From: Pseudomonadota bacterium
GTDB taxonomy: Bacteria > Pseudomonadota > Gammaproteobacteria > Steroidobacterales > Steroidobacteraceae
DNA: 38,339 bases
NCBI GenBank assembly: GCA_019352035.1
Contig: JABBNZ010000001.1
Span: 153,221-191,559 of the forward strand
Direction: 5' to 3'
Both the position numbers and the translations under genes were made by a program. The notes under the pieces are model-generated. The model worked only from the letters and a program-made list of their open reading frames with translations, had not been told where the DNA came from and searched no databases. This document shows, one piece after another, positions 16,885-32,451 of this stretch (positions are counted from its first letter, which is position 1; each line of letters opens with the position of its first letter).

Positions 16885-17927
16885 CGGGGCGGCGGCCCAC
16901 GCTTTCTTGCGGGTGCCGGCGCGGCACGCTGGGCGGCCGCGGCATTCGCCTCTGCGGCCGTCGGGGACTTCGCAGCTGCCGGCGGTGGCGGCGCCGGCTT
17001 CACGGGTACCGGCAGCGGCTGGATGGTGCGATCGCCGGAGGTCAGCTCGCCGTGGCTTATCTTCAAAGGCGCTGCCGGATTGTCGTGCCGGAACCAGATC
17101 AGCATGACGTTGCTGTCGGTTTGCAGGCGCGCGAACGGCGCGGCGCGCACGTGCGCCAGCGGCTGGACGGCATCACGGTGTACCTGCGTCACCCGCGCCA
17201 CGGGATAGCCTGGCGGGAACACGCCTCCGAGGCCCGAAGTGACGAGGACATCGCCTACGCGCACATCGGCGTTGGCGGGCAGATAGGGCAGGGCGAGCGA
17301 GTTCGAATCGCCGGTTCCGACGGCAATCGTCCTGAGTCCCGTGCGCTGGATCTCCACGGGCAGCGCATGAGCCGGATCGGTGATGAGGATGACCTCGGCG
17401 CTCCACGGACCCACATACATCGTCTGGCCGACGACGCCCTGGTCGTCCAGGACGGCCTGATTGCCCGTAACGCCGTTCACGGAGCCGCGGTCGATCAGCA
17501 CTCGCTGGCGCAGGCTGTCGAGCTGGATGTCGACGATGTCGGCCGGCAGCCAGCGCTGCGCGACCGGGGGCAGCGCCTTGCGCAGCCCGATGAGCGCGGC
17601 GTTCTCCCGCGCCAAGGCATCATAGCGCATGGATCGCAGCTCCAGATCGCGCAGGCGGGTGCGCAGCCGCTGATTCTCGGTCTCGAGCGCGTCGCGGTTC
17701 GCGAAGCTCTGCTGCACCCACCGCCATGCCGCCACCGGCGAGCTCACGGCGAGTTCCACTGGGTAAGTCGCTCCCTGCAGGAGGTAGTGCGCGCGCTGGA
17801 GCCAGTCGAACCGCTGGTCGAGGATCATGATCGCGACCGAGAGGATCGCGTACAGCGCGAAGCGGAAGCCGGGAGAGCCTCCTCGCCCCTGCAGCGGTCG
17901 ACCCGACCCTGTCGCGAAGCCCGCCAC
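16881..17927 (-). CDS. mreC: Rod-shape-determining protein MreC
   Basis: Bitopic membrane scaffold of 348 residues that activates PBP2/RodA. A short cytoplasmic part and one membrane helix (FALYAILSVAIMILDQ) are followed by a coiled coil (about 75-115, ETENQRLRTRLRDLELRS), and two beta-barrel lobes containing DRGSVNGVTGNQAVLDDQGVVGQ (as DRGSVNGVTGNQAV and DDQGVVGQ) and LVTSGLGGVFPPGYPVA. The last 60 residues are a Pro/Ala-rich tail of low complexity. It begins 22 bases after the mreB stop. Confidence 0.95.
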   Translation of the reverse strand: MAGFATGSGRPLQGRGGSPGFRFALYAILSVAIMILDQRFDWLQRAHYLLQGATYPVELAVSSPVAAWRWVQQSFANRDALETENQRLRTRLRDLELRSMRYDALARENAALIGLRKALPPVAQRWLPADIVDIQLDSLRQRVLIDRGSVNGVTGNQAVLDDQGVVGQTMYVGPWSAEVILITDPAHALPVEIQRTGLRTIAVGTGDSNSLALPYLPANADVRVGDVLVTSGLGGVFPPGYPVARVTQVHRDAVQPLAHVRAAPFARLQTDSNVMLIWFRHDNPAAPLKISHGELTSGDRTIQPLPVPVKPAPPPPAAAKSPTAAEANAAAAQRAAPAPARKRGPPPR

Positions 17928-17949
17928 TAACCTTTGAGCGCTCCCGCCG

Positions 17950-19059
<1,110 letters not shown>

Positions 19060-19073
<14 letters not shown>

Positions 19074-19088
19074 GGCAACATGTATGAT
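19060..19088 (+). promoter_or_regulatory. Predicted gatCAB promoter
   Basis: -35 GGGACA (19060-19065, 4 of 6), 17-base spacer, -10 TATGAT (19083-19088, 5 of 6). Start would fall near 19095 with a 28-base leader ahead of gatC. Its -35 lies inside the spacer of the mreB promoter, so the two may compete for RNA polymerase. Confidence 0.45.
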
Positions 19089-19122
19089 TTTGGGCTGTTT
19101 TTCTCATTCGCCGTTTCCACCC

Positions 19123-19413
19123 ATGTCCCTCACGCGCGCGCAGATCGAAAACATCGCCCACCTGGCCCGCCTCGAGCTCGAGCCTGCGGAGATCCCGGTC
19201 TACCAGGAGAGCCTGTCGCGGATTCTCGACCTGGTGGGAGACCTCGAGCGCGCCGACACCGCCGGCATCACTCCCATGGCCCATCCTTTGCCGGGTCTTA
19301 CGCAGCGGCTGCGGCCGGATGAGGTTACGGAAGAGGATCGGCACGAGCTCTACCAGGCGTGCGCGCCCCAGGTCGCCGCAGGGCTCTACCTCGTCCCCAA
19401 GGTCATCGAATAG
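19123..19413 (+). CDS. gatC: Asp-tRNA(Asn)/Glu-tRNA(Gln) amidotransferase subunit C
   Basis: Subunit of 96 residues that stabilises the GatA-GatB interface of the GatCAB amidotransferase, which turns misacylated Asp-tRNA(Asn) and/or Glu-tRNA(Gln) into the correct amide. The family pattern is clear: MSLTRAQIENIAHLARLEL at the start, then ILDLVGDLERADTAGI, MAHPLPG and a C-terminal GLYLVPKVIE. ATG 19123 lacks a Shine-Dalgarno. gatA begins 12 bases after the stop. Confidence 0.95.
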   Translation: MSLTRAQIENIAHLARLELEPAEIPVYQESLSRILDLVGDLERADTAGITPMAHPLPGLTQRLRPDEVTEEDRHELYQACAPQVAAGLYLVPKVIE

Positions 19414-19425
19414 GCGCACTGCGAC

Positions 19426-20879
19426 GTGATTCACAGGAATTCCCTCACCCAGCTCGCCGCGGGCCTGCGCGCCGGGAAGTTCTCCAGCGTCGAGCTCGTG
19501 CGCGCCTATCTCGCGCGCATCGAGGCCAGCCAGCCGGCGCTCAACGCCTTCATCTCCGTTACCGGGGCGCAAGCGCTCGAGGCCGCCCACGCCGCGGACC
19601 GGGACATCGCGGCCGGGCGCGGCGGAGCGCTCACCGGGGTGCCGATCGCGCACAAGGATCTGTTCTGCACGGCGGGGGTGCGCACCACCTGCGGCTCGCG
19701 CATGCTCGACAGCTTCGTGTCGCCATATGACGCCACTGTAGTTGCCAAGCTCAAGGCGGCCGGCGCCGTCACCCTGGGCAAGCTCAACATGGACGAGTTC
19801 GCGATGGGCTCCTCGAACGAGACCAGCTACTTCGGGCCGGTCAGGAACCCCTGGAACCCCGAATTCGTGCCCGGGGGCTCCTCGGGCGGATCCGCCGCGG
19901 CGGTGGCCGCGCGGCTGGTGCCCGCAGCGACCGCGACGGATACCGGCGGCTCGATCCGCCAGCCGGCCGCCCTCTGCGGCATCACCGGCATCAAGCCGAC
20001 CTACGGACGTGTCTCGCGCTACGGCATGATCGCCTTCGCCTCGAGCCTCGATCAGGGCGGGGTCCTCACGACGAGCGCGCAGGATGCCGCTCTGATGTTG
20101 CGCGAGATGGCGGGGTTCGACCCCAAGGACTCGACCAGCGTCGATGCCCCGGTGCCGGATTACGTGGCCGAGCTCGAGGCGCCGCTCGCGGGGCTGAAAG
20201 TCGGTCTCATCAAGGAATTTCTGGATGAGGGGCTCGATCGCGAGAACGAGCGCCGCATTCGCGACGCGGTCGCGGTCCTCGAGCGGCTGGGCGCGAGCCT
20301 GTGCGAAGTCAGCCTGCCGAACCTGCCTCGCTCCGTTCCGGTCTATTACGTGGTCGCGCCTGCGGAGTGCTCATCGAATCTCGCGCGGTATGACGGCGTG
20401 CGCTTCGGCCATCGCTGCAAGGACCCGCGCGATCTGCAGGATCTTTACCGCCGCTCGCGCGGCGAGGGCTTCGGGGCCGAGGTCAAGCGCCGCATCATGA
20501 CGGGCACCTATGTACTGTCGGCGGGCTACTACGACGCCTACTATCTCAAGGCGCAGCGGGTACGCCAGCTCATTGCGGCGGATTTCAAGCATGCTTTCGG
20601 CGAGGTCGACGTCCTCGTGGGCCCGACCAGCCCGACGGCCGCCTTTCGCGTCGGCGCCAAGACCGCCGATCCCATCACCATGTATCTCAACGATATCTAC
20701 ACCATTGGCGCCAATCTCGCCGGACTTCCGGCTCTGTCGGTCCCTTGCGGCTTCGTGGAGGGGCTCCCGGTCGGCCTGCAGATCGTGGGCCCGCATTTTG
20801 CCGAGGCGCGCATTCTCAATGTCGCGCACCGCTATCAGCTCGAGACCGACTGGCATCTGAAGGCGCCGGAGCGCTTCTC

Positions 20880-20883
<4 letters not shown>
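19426..20883 (+). CDS. gatA: Asp-tRNA(Asn)/Glu-tRNA(Gln) amidotransferase subunit A
   Basis: Amidase-signature glutaminase subunit of 485 residues; it releases ammonia from glutamine for GatB. The Ser-cisSer-Lys triad is complete: Lys77 in PIAHKDLFC, Ser152 in [13 protein letters not shown], and Ser176 in [12 protein letters not shown] typical late block is [14 protein letters not shown]. It starts at GTG 19426, placing [10 protein letters not shown] at the N-terminus, and its stop overlaps the gatB start (ATGA). Confidence 0.97.
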
Positions 20884-22331
<1,448 letters not shown>

Positions 22332-22360
22332 GTGGGCCCACTTCCGGGTTGAGTAAAAGG

Positions 22361-22382
22361 CCCGCACGCCCCATTGTGCGGG
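22361..22382 (+). promoter_or_regulatory. Hairpin abutting the hslO start codon
   Basis: CCCGCAC (22361-22367) pairs perfectly with GTGCGGG (22376-22382) over an 8-base loop, and the ATG begins at 22384. The 3' arm holds the only G-rich sequence that could contact 16S rRNA, so the stem would hide the initiation region. A -10-like TAAAAG lies at 22354-22359, which would put transcription start inside the 5' arm. Confidence 0.4.
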
Positions 22383-22383
22383 G

Positions 22384-23316
22384 ATGAATCCGCAAACCGC
22401 TTCCCGCGACGAGGTTCGTCGCTTCATCGTCGAGAACCGCCCGGTCCGCGGGCATTGGGTGCGCCTGGAAGGGGCGTGGCGCGAGCTGCGTGCCCACCGC
22501 GATTATCCGCAGCCGGTCCGCGAGCTCCTCGGCCAGGCGGTGGCCGCATCGGTTCTGCTTGCCGCTACGCTGAAGTTCCGTGGCCGGCTGACGCTGCAGC
22601 TGCAGGGAAATGGTGCGGTGAGCCTTCTCGTGGCGCAGTGCACCGATGATTACCGGCTGCGCGCGGTTGCTCGCTTCGATGAGGCGGCGGTCGCGGCGCT
22701 CCCGGCAGGCGGTGCTTCAGGCGAGACCTTTCGCCGCCTGGTGGGTGCCGACGGCCGCTTTGCTGTGACCGTGGAAGCGGACGAACGGAACACCCGTTAT
22801 CAGGGCATCGTGCCCCTGAGCGGCGATTCTCTGGCAGCCTCCCTGGAGGCCTATTTTTCCAGGTCGGAACAGCTCCCGACCCGCGTGCTCCTTGCGGCTG
22901 ACGGGGAGCGCGGCGGCGGTGTCCTGGTCCAGAAGCTGCCGCAGGACGCGGGCACGGACGAGTCTCAGATGACTGAGATCTGGAAGCAGGCGGAGCACGG
23001 CATCGAGGCGTTGAGCGCGGAGGAATTGCTGCACTGTCCCGTCGAGGAGCTGCTCGGCCGGGGCTTTGCCGCCCACGACATGCGGCTCTTCCGCGGCACC
23101 CCGGTTCAGTTCGAGTGCCGTTGCAGCCAGGGCCGCGTGACCAGTCTTCTGCGGGCGCTGGGGCCGGACGAGGTCCGCGACGTACTCCGGGAGCAGGGGG
23201 CGGTCACTGTCACATGTGAGTTCTGCCATCGTCCCTACCGTTTCGAGGAGGGTGATGTCGAGGCCCTCTTCGAGGATGGCCCCGATATGGGGGGCAATTC
23301 GACCGCCGTCCATTGA
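22384..23316 (+). CDS. hslO: Redox-regulated chaperone Hsp33
   Basis: Cytoplasmic holdase of 310 residues activated when oxidation releases zinc from its C-terminal cysteines. The four zinc ligands are present as CRC (Cys245, Cys247) and CEFC (Cys278, Cys281). N-terminal features are typical: RFIVENRPVRGHWVRLEGAW and LLGQAVAASVLLAATLKFRGRLTLQLQGNG (as LLGQAVAASVLLAATLKF and LTLQLQGNG). ATG 22384 is preceded by a hairpin covering the initiation region. It stands between gatCAB and the methionine module on the same strand and probably has its own promoter. Confidence 0.95.
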   Translation: MNPQTASRDEVRRFIVENRPVRGHWVRLEGAWRELRAHRDYPQPVRELLGQAVAASVLLAATLKFRGRLTLQLQGNGAVSLLVAQCTDDYRLRAVARFDEAAVAALPAGGASGETFRRLVGADGRFAVTVEADERNTRYQGIVPLSGDSLAASLEAYFSRSEQLPTRVLLAADGERGGGVLVQKLPQDAGTDESQMTEIWKQAEHGIEALSAEELLHCPVEELLGRGFAAHDMRLFRGTPVQFECRCSQGRVTSLLRALGPDEVRDVLREQGAVTVTCEFCHRPYRFEEGDVEALFEDGPDMGGNSTAVH

Positions 23317-23350
23317 TATTGACTCATATGCGTAACAATTAGTGGGGTCT

Positions 23351-23378
23351 TTGCGCCGAAGCCGGATTCGTGTATCTT
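23351..23378 (+). promoter_or_regulatory. Predicted promoter of the ArsR-type regulator
   Basis: -35 TTGCGC (23351-23356), 16-base spacer, -10 TATCTT (23373-23378). Transcription would begin near 23385, leaving about 8 bases before GTG 23393. The surrounding 90 bases are markedly AT-rich for this window. Confidence 0.4.
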
Positions 23379-23392
23379 GCAATTAAAGAGTT

Positions 23393-23399
<7 letters not shown>
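23376..23399 (+). promoter_or_regulatory. Inverted repeat, candidate autoregulatory operator
   Basis: CTTGCA (23376-23381) and TGCAAG (23394-23399) form a perfect 6-bp inverted repeat with a 12-base spacer. It spans the -10 end, the predicted transcription start and the start codon of the ArsR-type gene, where dimeric ArsR-family repressors often bind. Assignment to this protein is inference. Confidence 0.4.
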
Positions 23400-29195
<5,796 letters not shown>

Positions 29196-29250
29196 AGCCA
29201 CCTGTGGCTGCAGGGTACATCCCTGGTGCTGCGGGACGGGCCCTGCGCGC
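29196..29250. repeat. Intergenic mosaic repeat, copy 4 (module B only)
   Basis: Starts at the base after the metH stop, in the gap between the convergent metH and membrane-protein genes. It has a perfect 6-bp palindrome (AGCCAC, CT, GTGGCT; 29196-29209) and CAGGG/CCCTG pairing around the core CATCCCTG (29218-29225). The sequence from GCCACCTG to CCCTG aligns with 33188-33216, with only a few substitutions. It may act as a bidirectional end signal, though there is no U tract. Confidence 0.65.
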
Positions 29251-29286
29251 GGCAGCGCCGCCAGCGCCTGATGCGCGGTGGACCGC

Positions 29287-30090
29287 CTACGGCTGGGGTC
29301 GGCTCGTCATCCTGCGAGCCTCCAGATCGCCGAACAGGGCCAGGGTCAGCGCCGAGTAGAACGTCAGCCCGATCGCGAGGACGGCGAGAATCGCGGCGGA
29401 GGTGATGGCACGCGTGACCGGCGCATCGCTGGCCCCGCTGCCGGAAAACGTCATGGCGGCAACGGTGGCCATCAGGAACCAGAGTGTCAGCATGACCGCC
29501 GAGCCGACGAGGTAGGCTCCGGCCACCCGCCACCAGTTGCCGTGCACGAGCCTGAAGCTGTAGGCAAGACTCGCCAGCACCCCCTTGCGTGCGAGCACCA
29601 GCGCCGGCAGCGAAAGGGACAGGGCTATGGAGACATAGATGGCGGGCGCGAGCATCACGGCGATTCCCGCAGTGCGGTACGGCGGAGCGAGCGCGAGCGC
29701 CGGCAGCACGAACACGGCGGCCGCGGCGCCGCCGAGCAGCGCGATGGCCGCGATGGCGGGTGCCCGCTTCAGCGCATCGAGGAGGTCGGCGAAGCCCGCC
29801 GCCGGGCGGCCCGCCGCGATGGCGGACTGGCGGCGCAGCAGCGCCATCCAGAGGATCACCGCGATCAGAGTGCCCACGCCGTACAGCGTGACGCCGATCG
29901 GGTCGTTGCTGTCGAGGACGGGCATTCGGCCGCGCGCGAGATAGTAGAACGTCGATAGCTGTCCGGCGATGATGGCAAGCGTGGCGTACGGCATACACTT
30001 GCCCAACGACAGACGGAATATCTGCAGCACGGCATCGAGCAACTCCCCGAAAGAGCGGGGCCTGAGCGGCGGGTAGAGAGCATTTGGCAT
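29287..30090 (-). CDS. Polytopic membrane protein of unknown function
   Basis: Protein of 267 residues with about six hydrophobic segments (for example LYGVGTLIAVILWMALL, AIAAIALLGGAAAAVFVLPALAL read in two halves, AVMLAPAIYVSIALSLSLPAL, GAYLVGSAVMLTLWFLMATVA and AILAVLAIGLTFYSALTLALF, each here cited only as a position guide). The N-terminal RSFGELLDAVLQIFR is a cytoplasmic amphipathic helix seen in several uncharacterised membrane proteins; I recognise no named family with confidence. No catalytic motif is visible. It diverges from prmC with 20 bases between starts and shares with it an AT-rich box. Confidence 0.7.
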   Translation of the reverse strand: MPNALYPPLRPRSFGELLDAVLQIFRLSLGKCMPYATLAIIAGQLSTFYYLARGRMPVLDSNDPIGVTLYGVGTLIAVILWMALLRRQSAIAAGRPAAGFADLLDALKRAPAIAAIALLGGAAAAVFVLPALALAPPYRTAGIAVMLAPAIYVSIALSLSLPALVLARKGVLASLAYSFRLVHGNWWRVAGAYLVGSAVMLTLWFLMATVAAMTFSGSGASDAPVTRAITSAAILAVLAIGLTFYSALTLALFGDLEARRMTSRPQP

Positions 30091-30096
30091 GGCGGC

Positions 30097-30103
30097 ATAT
30101 TAG
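30097..30103. promoter_or_regulatory. Shared AT-rich box between the membrane-protein gene and prmC
   Basis: ATATTAG gives minus-strand TAATAT (30102-30097) ending 6 bases before the membrane-protein ATG 30090, and plus-strand TATTAG (30098-30103) ending 7 bases before the prmC ATG 30111. Each matches TATAAT at 4 of 6. The arrangement copies that between lptD and amgK. No -35 is evident. Confidence 0.33.
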
Positions 30104-30110
30104 CTTCACG

Positions 30111-31004
30111 ATGACTTCGACGGCTATCCAATCCGGGACCCTGACGGTCGGCGAGCTGCTTTCGGCGGCAGTGCAGCGTCTGCAGAAGGCCCTCGGCGCT
30201 CGCGATCCGGCCGCTACGCCCGGCCTCGATGCGGAGCTGCTCCTGGCGCATGCTCTGGATGCCGGTCGTTCGCGGCTGCGGTCCCATCCGCAGGAGGTTC
30301 CCAGCGCCGATGCCGCGGCGCACTTCCTGGCTCTCATCGAGAGGCGCGCCGCGGGCGAGCCCGTGGCCTACATCCTCGGGCGCAAGGGCTTCTGGACTCT
30401 CGAGCTCCGCGTCAGCTACGCCGTTCTCATCCCGCGTCCCGAAACGGAGCTGCTCGTGGAGCGGGCGCTTGCTCTGGGTCCGCACGGCGAGGCAAGCGTT
30501 GCGGACCTCGGCACCGGCTCTGGCGCGATTGCCCTGTCACTGGCGAGCGCCAGACCGCAGTGGCGGATCGTTGCGACCGACCTTTCCGCTGAAGCGCTCG
30601 CGGTCGCGCGTGCCAATGCCGCTGCGCTCGGTCTCGAGCGCGTCGAGATGATCCAGGGCGACTGGCTGGCCTGCCTGCCGGAACGCAGGTTCCGTCTGCT
30701 GCTGAGCAATCCGCCTTACGTGGCCGCCGACGACCCGGCGCTCAGCCAGCCGGAGCTGATGCATGAGCCCCGACTCGCGCTGGCGGCGGCCGAGGACGGC
30801 CTTTCCGCGTTGCGCAGGATCATCGAGACGGCTCCCGATCACCTCGAGCCCGGCGGCTGGCTGCTGCTCGAGCATGGCGCCGATCAGGCCGCCGCGGTCG
30901 CGGGAGCGCTTGTGGCCCGCGGCTTCGCTCAAGTACGCTCGCACCGCGATCTCGCCGGGCGCGAGCGCATGACGGAGGGCCAATGGCCGACAACACATCC
31001 TTGA
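30111..31004 (+). CDS. prmC: Peptide chain release factor glutamine methyltransferase
   Basis: SAM-dependent enzyme of 297 residues that N5-methylates the glutamine of the GGQ motif in release factors RF1 and RF2. A helical N-terminal substrate-binding domain (GEPVAYILGRKGFWTLEL, IPRPETELLVE) precedes the methyltransferase fold with motif I VADLGTGSGAIAL and the catalytic LLSNPPYVA. In many gammaproteobacteria it follows prfA directly; here prfA lies 2.2 kb away on the opposite strand. ATG 30111 is preferred over ATG 30084, which overlaps the divergent gene. ppiB overlaps its 3' end by 22 bases. Confidence 0.95.
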   Translation: MTSTAIQSGTLTVGELLSAAVQRLQKALGARDPAATPGLDAELLLAHALDAGRSRLRSHPQEVPSADAAAHFLALIERRAAGEPVAYILGRKGFWTLELRVSYAVLIPRPETELLVERALALGPHGEASVADLGTGSGAIALSLASARPQWRIVATDLSAEALAVARANAAALGLERVEMIQGDWLACLPERRFRLLLSNPPYVAADDPALSQPELMHEPRLALAAAEDGLSALRRIIETAPDHLEPGGWLLLEHGADQAAAVAGALVARGFAQVRSHRDLAGRERMTEGQWPTTHP

Positions 31005-31498
31005 TTCGATTCGAGACCTCGCACGGCGCTTTCACGGTGGAGCTCTTCGCGAAAGAGGCGCCGGTCACCGTGGAGAATTTCCTGCGCTACGTCGATGAGC
31101 AGCATTTCGACGGCAGCATCTTCCACCGCATCGTGCCGGGATTCGTGATCCAGGGCGGCGGGCTCGATGCGCAGTTTCACAACAAGCGGACGCACGCGCC
31201 GATCCGCAACGAGGCGAAGAATGGCCTGAAGAACCTGCGCGGCACGCTCTCCATGGCGCGTACCGGCGAGGTCGACAGCGCCACCTCGCAATTCTTCGTG
31301 AATCTCTCCGACAACGCCTTCCTCGATCACAGCGCACGCGATTTCGGCTACGCCGTCTTCGGACGTGTCACGGAGGGCATGGACGTCATCGACAAGATCG
31401 CGGCGGTCAAGACCGGACGCCGGCAGGGCTATCAGGACTCGCCGCTCGAGGACGTGATCATCACCTCTGCCCGCCGTTCGGACCCGCAGGCGCAGTAG
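30983..31498 (+). CDS. ppiB: Cyclophilin-type peptidyl-prolyl cis-trans isomerase
   Basis: Prolyl isomerase of 171 residues without signal peptide, so cytoplasmic. The cyclophilin active site is intact: FHRIVPGFVIQGGG (Arg, Phe, Gln), GTLSMART, TSQFFVNL and FGYAVFGRVTEGMDVID. A strong GGAGGG (30974-30979) lies just ahead of ATG 30983, inside the prmC coding end. The 22-base overlap with prmC implies one transcript. A short Arg/Gln-rich tail follows the domain. Confidence 0.94.
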   Translation: MADNTSLIRFETSHGAFTVELFAKEAPVTVENFLRYVDEQHFDGSIFHRIVPGFVIQGGGLDAQFHNKRTHAPIRNEAKNGLKNLRGTLSMARTGEVDSATSQFFVNLSDNAFLDHSARDFGYAVFGRVTEGMDVIDKIAAVKTGRRQGYQDSPLEDVIITSARRSDPQAQ

Positions 31499-31510
31499 CG
31501 CGACATCGTG

Positions 31511-31616
31511 GCACGCGGGCGAGCCGGTGCCTTTCAGCGAGGACACTCAACGTGTCCTCGCTCCGGCGAGCGCCCGCGCACGGATGCGCGGGCCGGGGGC
31601 CCCGCCGCCAGGGATG
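31511..31616. repeat. Intergenic mosaic repeat, copy 3 (H1 and a variant H2)
   Basis: Fills most of the 143-base gap between ppiB and mtgA. Left block 31517-31540 matches 8647-8670 at 22 of 24 bases. H1 (31536-31562) is a perfect 11-bp stem, AGCGAGGACAC, loop TCAAC, GTGTCCTCGCT. The right block 31558-31572 matches 8680-8694 at 14 of 15. A second hairpin follows (31572-31593, GCCCGCGC, ACGGAT, GCGCGGGC), then CAGGGATG (31609-31616), the reverse complement of the module B core. Confidence 0.75.
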
Positions 31617-31641
31617 GCCAGTGGCAAGGCCTCGATCCGCC

Positions 31642-32364
31642 ATGAAGGTGCGCAAGTCCTCCTTCTCTCTACGCCGCTTGATTGTGGCGGTGATCCTGGC
31701 GTGGCTCGGCGTGACGGTCGTGCCGGTGCTGCTGCTGCGCTGGATACGGCCGGTCACCAGCGCTTTCATGCTCGAGGCCCGCATCGAGGCCCTGCGCGCG
31801 GGCGAGAAGAGCTATCACACGGACTACCGCTGGGTGAGTCTCGAGCGCATCTCGCCGCAGGCCGCGATCGCGGTGATCGCCTCCGAGGACCAGACCTTTC
31901 CGTACAACTACGGATTCGATTTCCGCTCGATTCGCAGCGCGGTGCGCGCGGCGGACCACGGCGCCCGGCTGCGCGGCGCGAGCACGATCTCGCAGCAGGT
32001 GGCGAGGAACCTCTTTCTCTGGCCGAGCCGCAGCTGGGTTCGCAAGGGCATCGAGGCGTACTTCACCGTGTTGCTCGAAGTGCTCTGGCCGAAGGAGCGG
32101 ATCCTGGAGGTCTATCTCAATGTCGCGCAGTTCGGGCGCGGCATCTACGGCGTCGAGGCGGCGGCGCGCCGCTTCTATCACGAGCCGGCCGCCCGCCTGA
32201 CGGCCGGCCAGGCGGCGCTCCTCGCGGCCGTGCTGCCGGACCCGGTCCACTGGCACGTCGAGCGGCCGTCGCGCTTCGTGGCGTGGAAGCGGCAATGGAT
32301 CCTCACGCAGATGCGCAATCTCGGCGGCACGGCCTACCTTCGGGAAGTCAGACAAGGTCCCTAG
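31642..32364 (+). CDS. mtgA: Monofunctional biosynthetic peptidoglycan transglycosylase
   Basis: Inner-membrane GT51 glycosyltransferase of 240 residues that polymerises lipid II without transpeptidase activity. One membrane helix (LIVAVILAWLGVTVVPVLLL) precedes the catalytic domain with AVIASEDQTFPYNYGFD (catalytic Glu82), GASTISQQVARNLFLWPSR, KERILEVYLNVAQFGRGIYGVEAAA (as KERILEVYLNVAQFG and GIYGVEAAARRFY) and AALLAAVLPDP, the five GT51 motifs. The frame is open from 31552, but ATG 31642 starts the typical basic tail MKVRKSSFSLRR. It is separated from ppiB by a structured repeat. Confidence 0.95.
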   Translation: MKVRKSSFSLRRLIVAVILAWLGVTVVPVLLLRWIRPVTSAFMLEARIEALRAGEKSYHTDYRWVSLERISPQAAIAVIASEDQTFPYNYGFDFRSIRSAVRAADHGARLRGASTISQQVARNLFLWPSRSWVRKGIEAYFTVLLEVLWPKERILEVYLNVAQFGRGIYGVEAAARRFYHEPAARLTAGQAALLAAVLPDPVHWHVERPSRFVAWKRQWILTQMRNLGGTAYLREVRQGP

Positions 32365-32376
32365 CGCCTCGGGAGC

Positions 32377-32417
32377 GGCCCGCGGTCCATGAGCCGCGGG
32401 TACGGCCATTGCGGGCC
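32377..32417. repeat. G/C-rich palindromes between mtgA and the DUF1080 gene
   Basis: CCCGCGG/CCGCGGG (32379-32385 with 32394-32400, 8-base loop TCCATGAG) competes with GGCCCGC/GCGGGCC (32377-32383 with 32411-32417), since both use the same 5' bases. It may be a diverged member of the repeat family, but no block is shared with the other copies. No U tract follows. Confidence 0.45.
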
Positions 32418-32451
32418 CCCCGTTGTCCCTTCCGGAGATGAAACCAACTCA

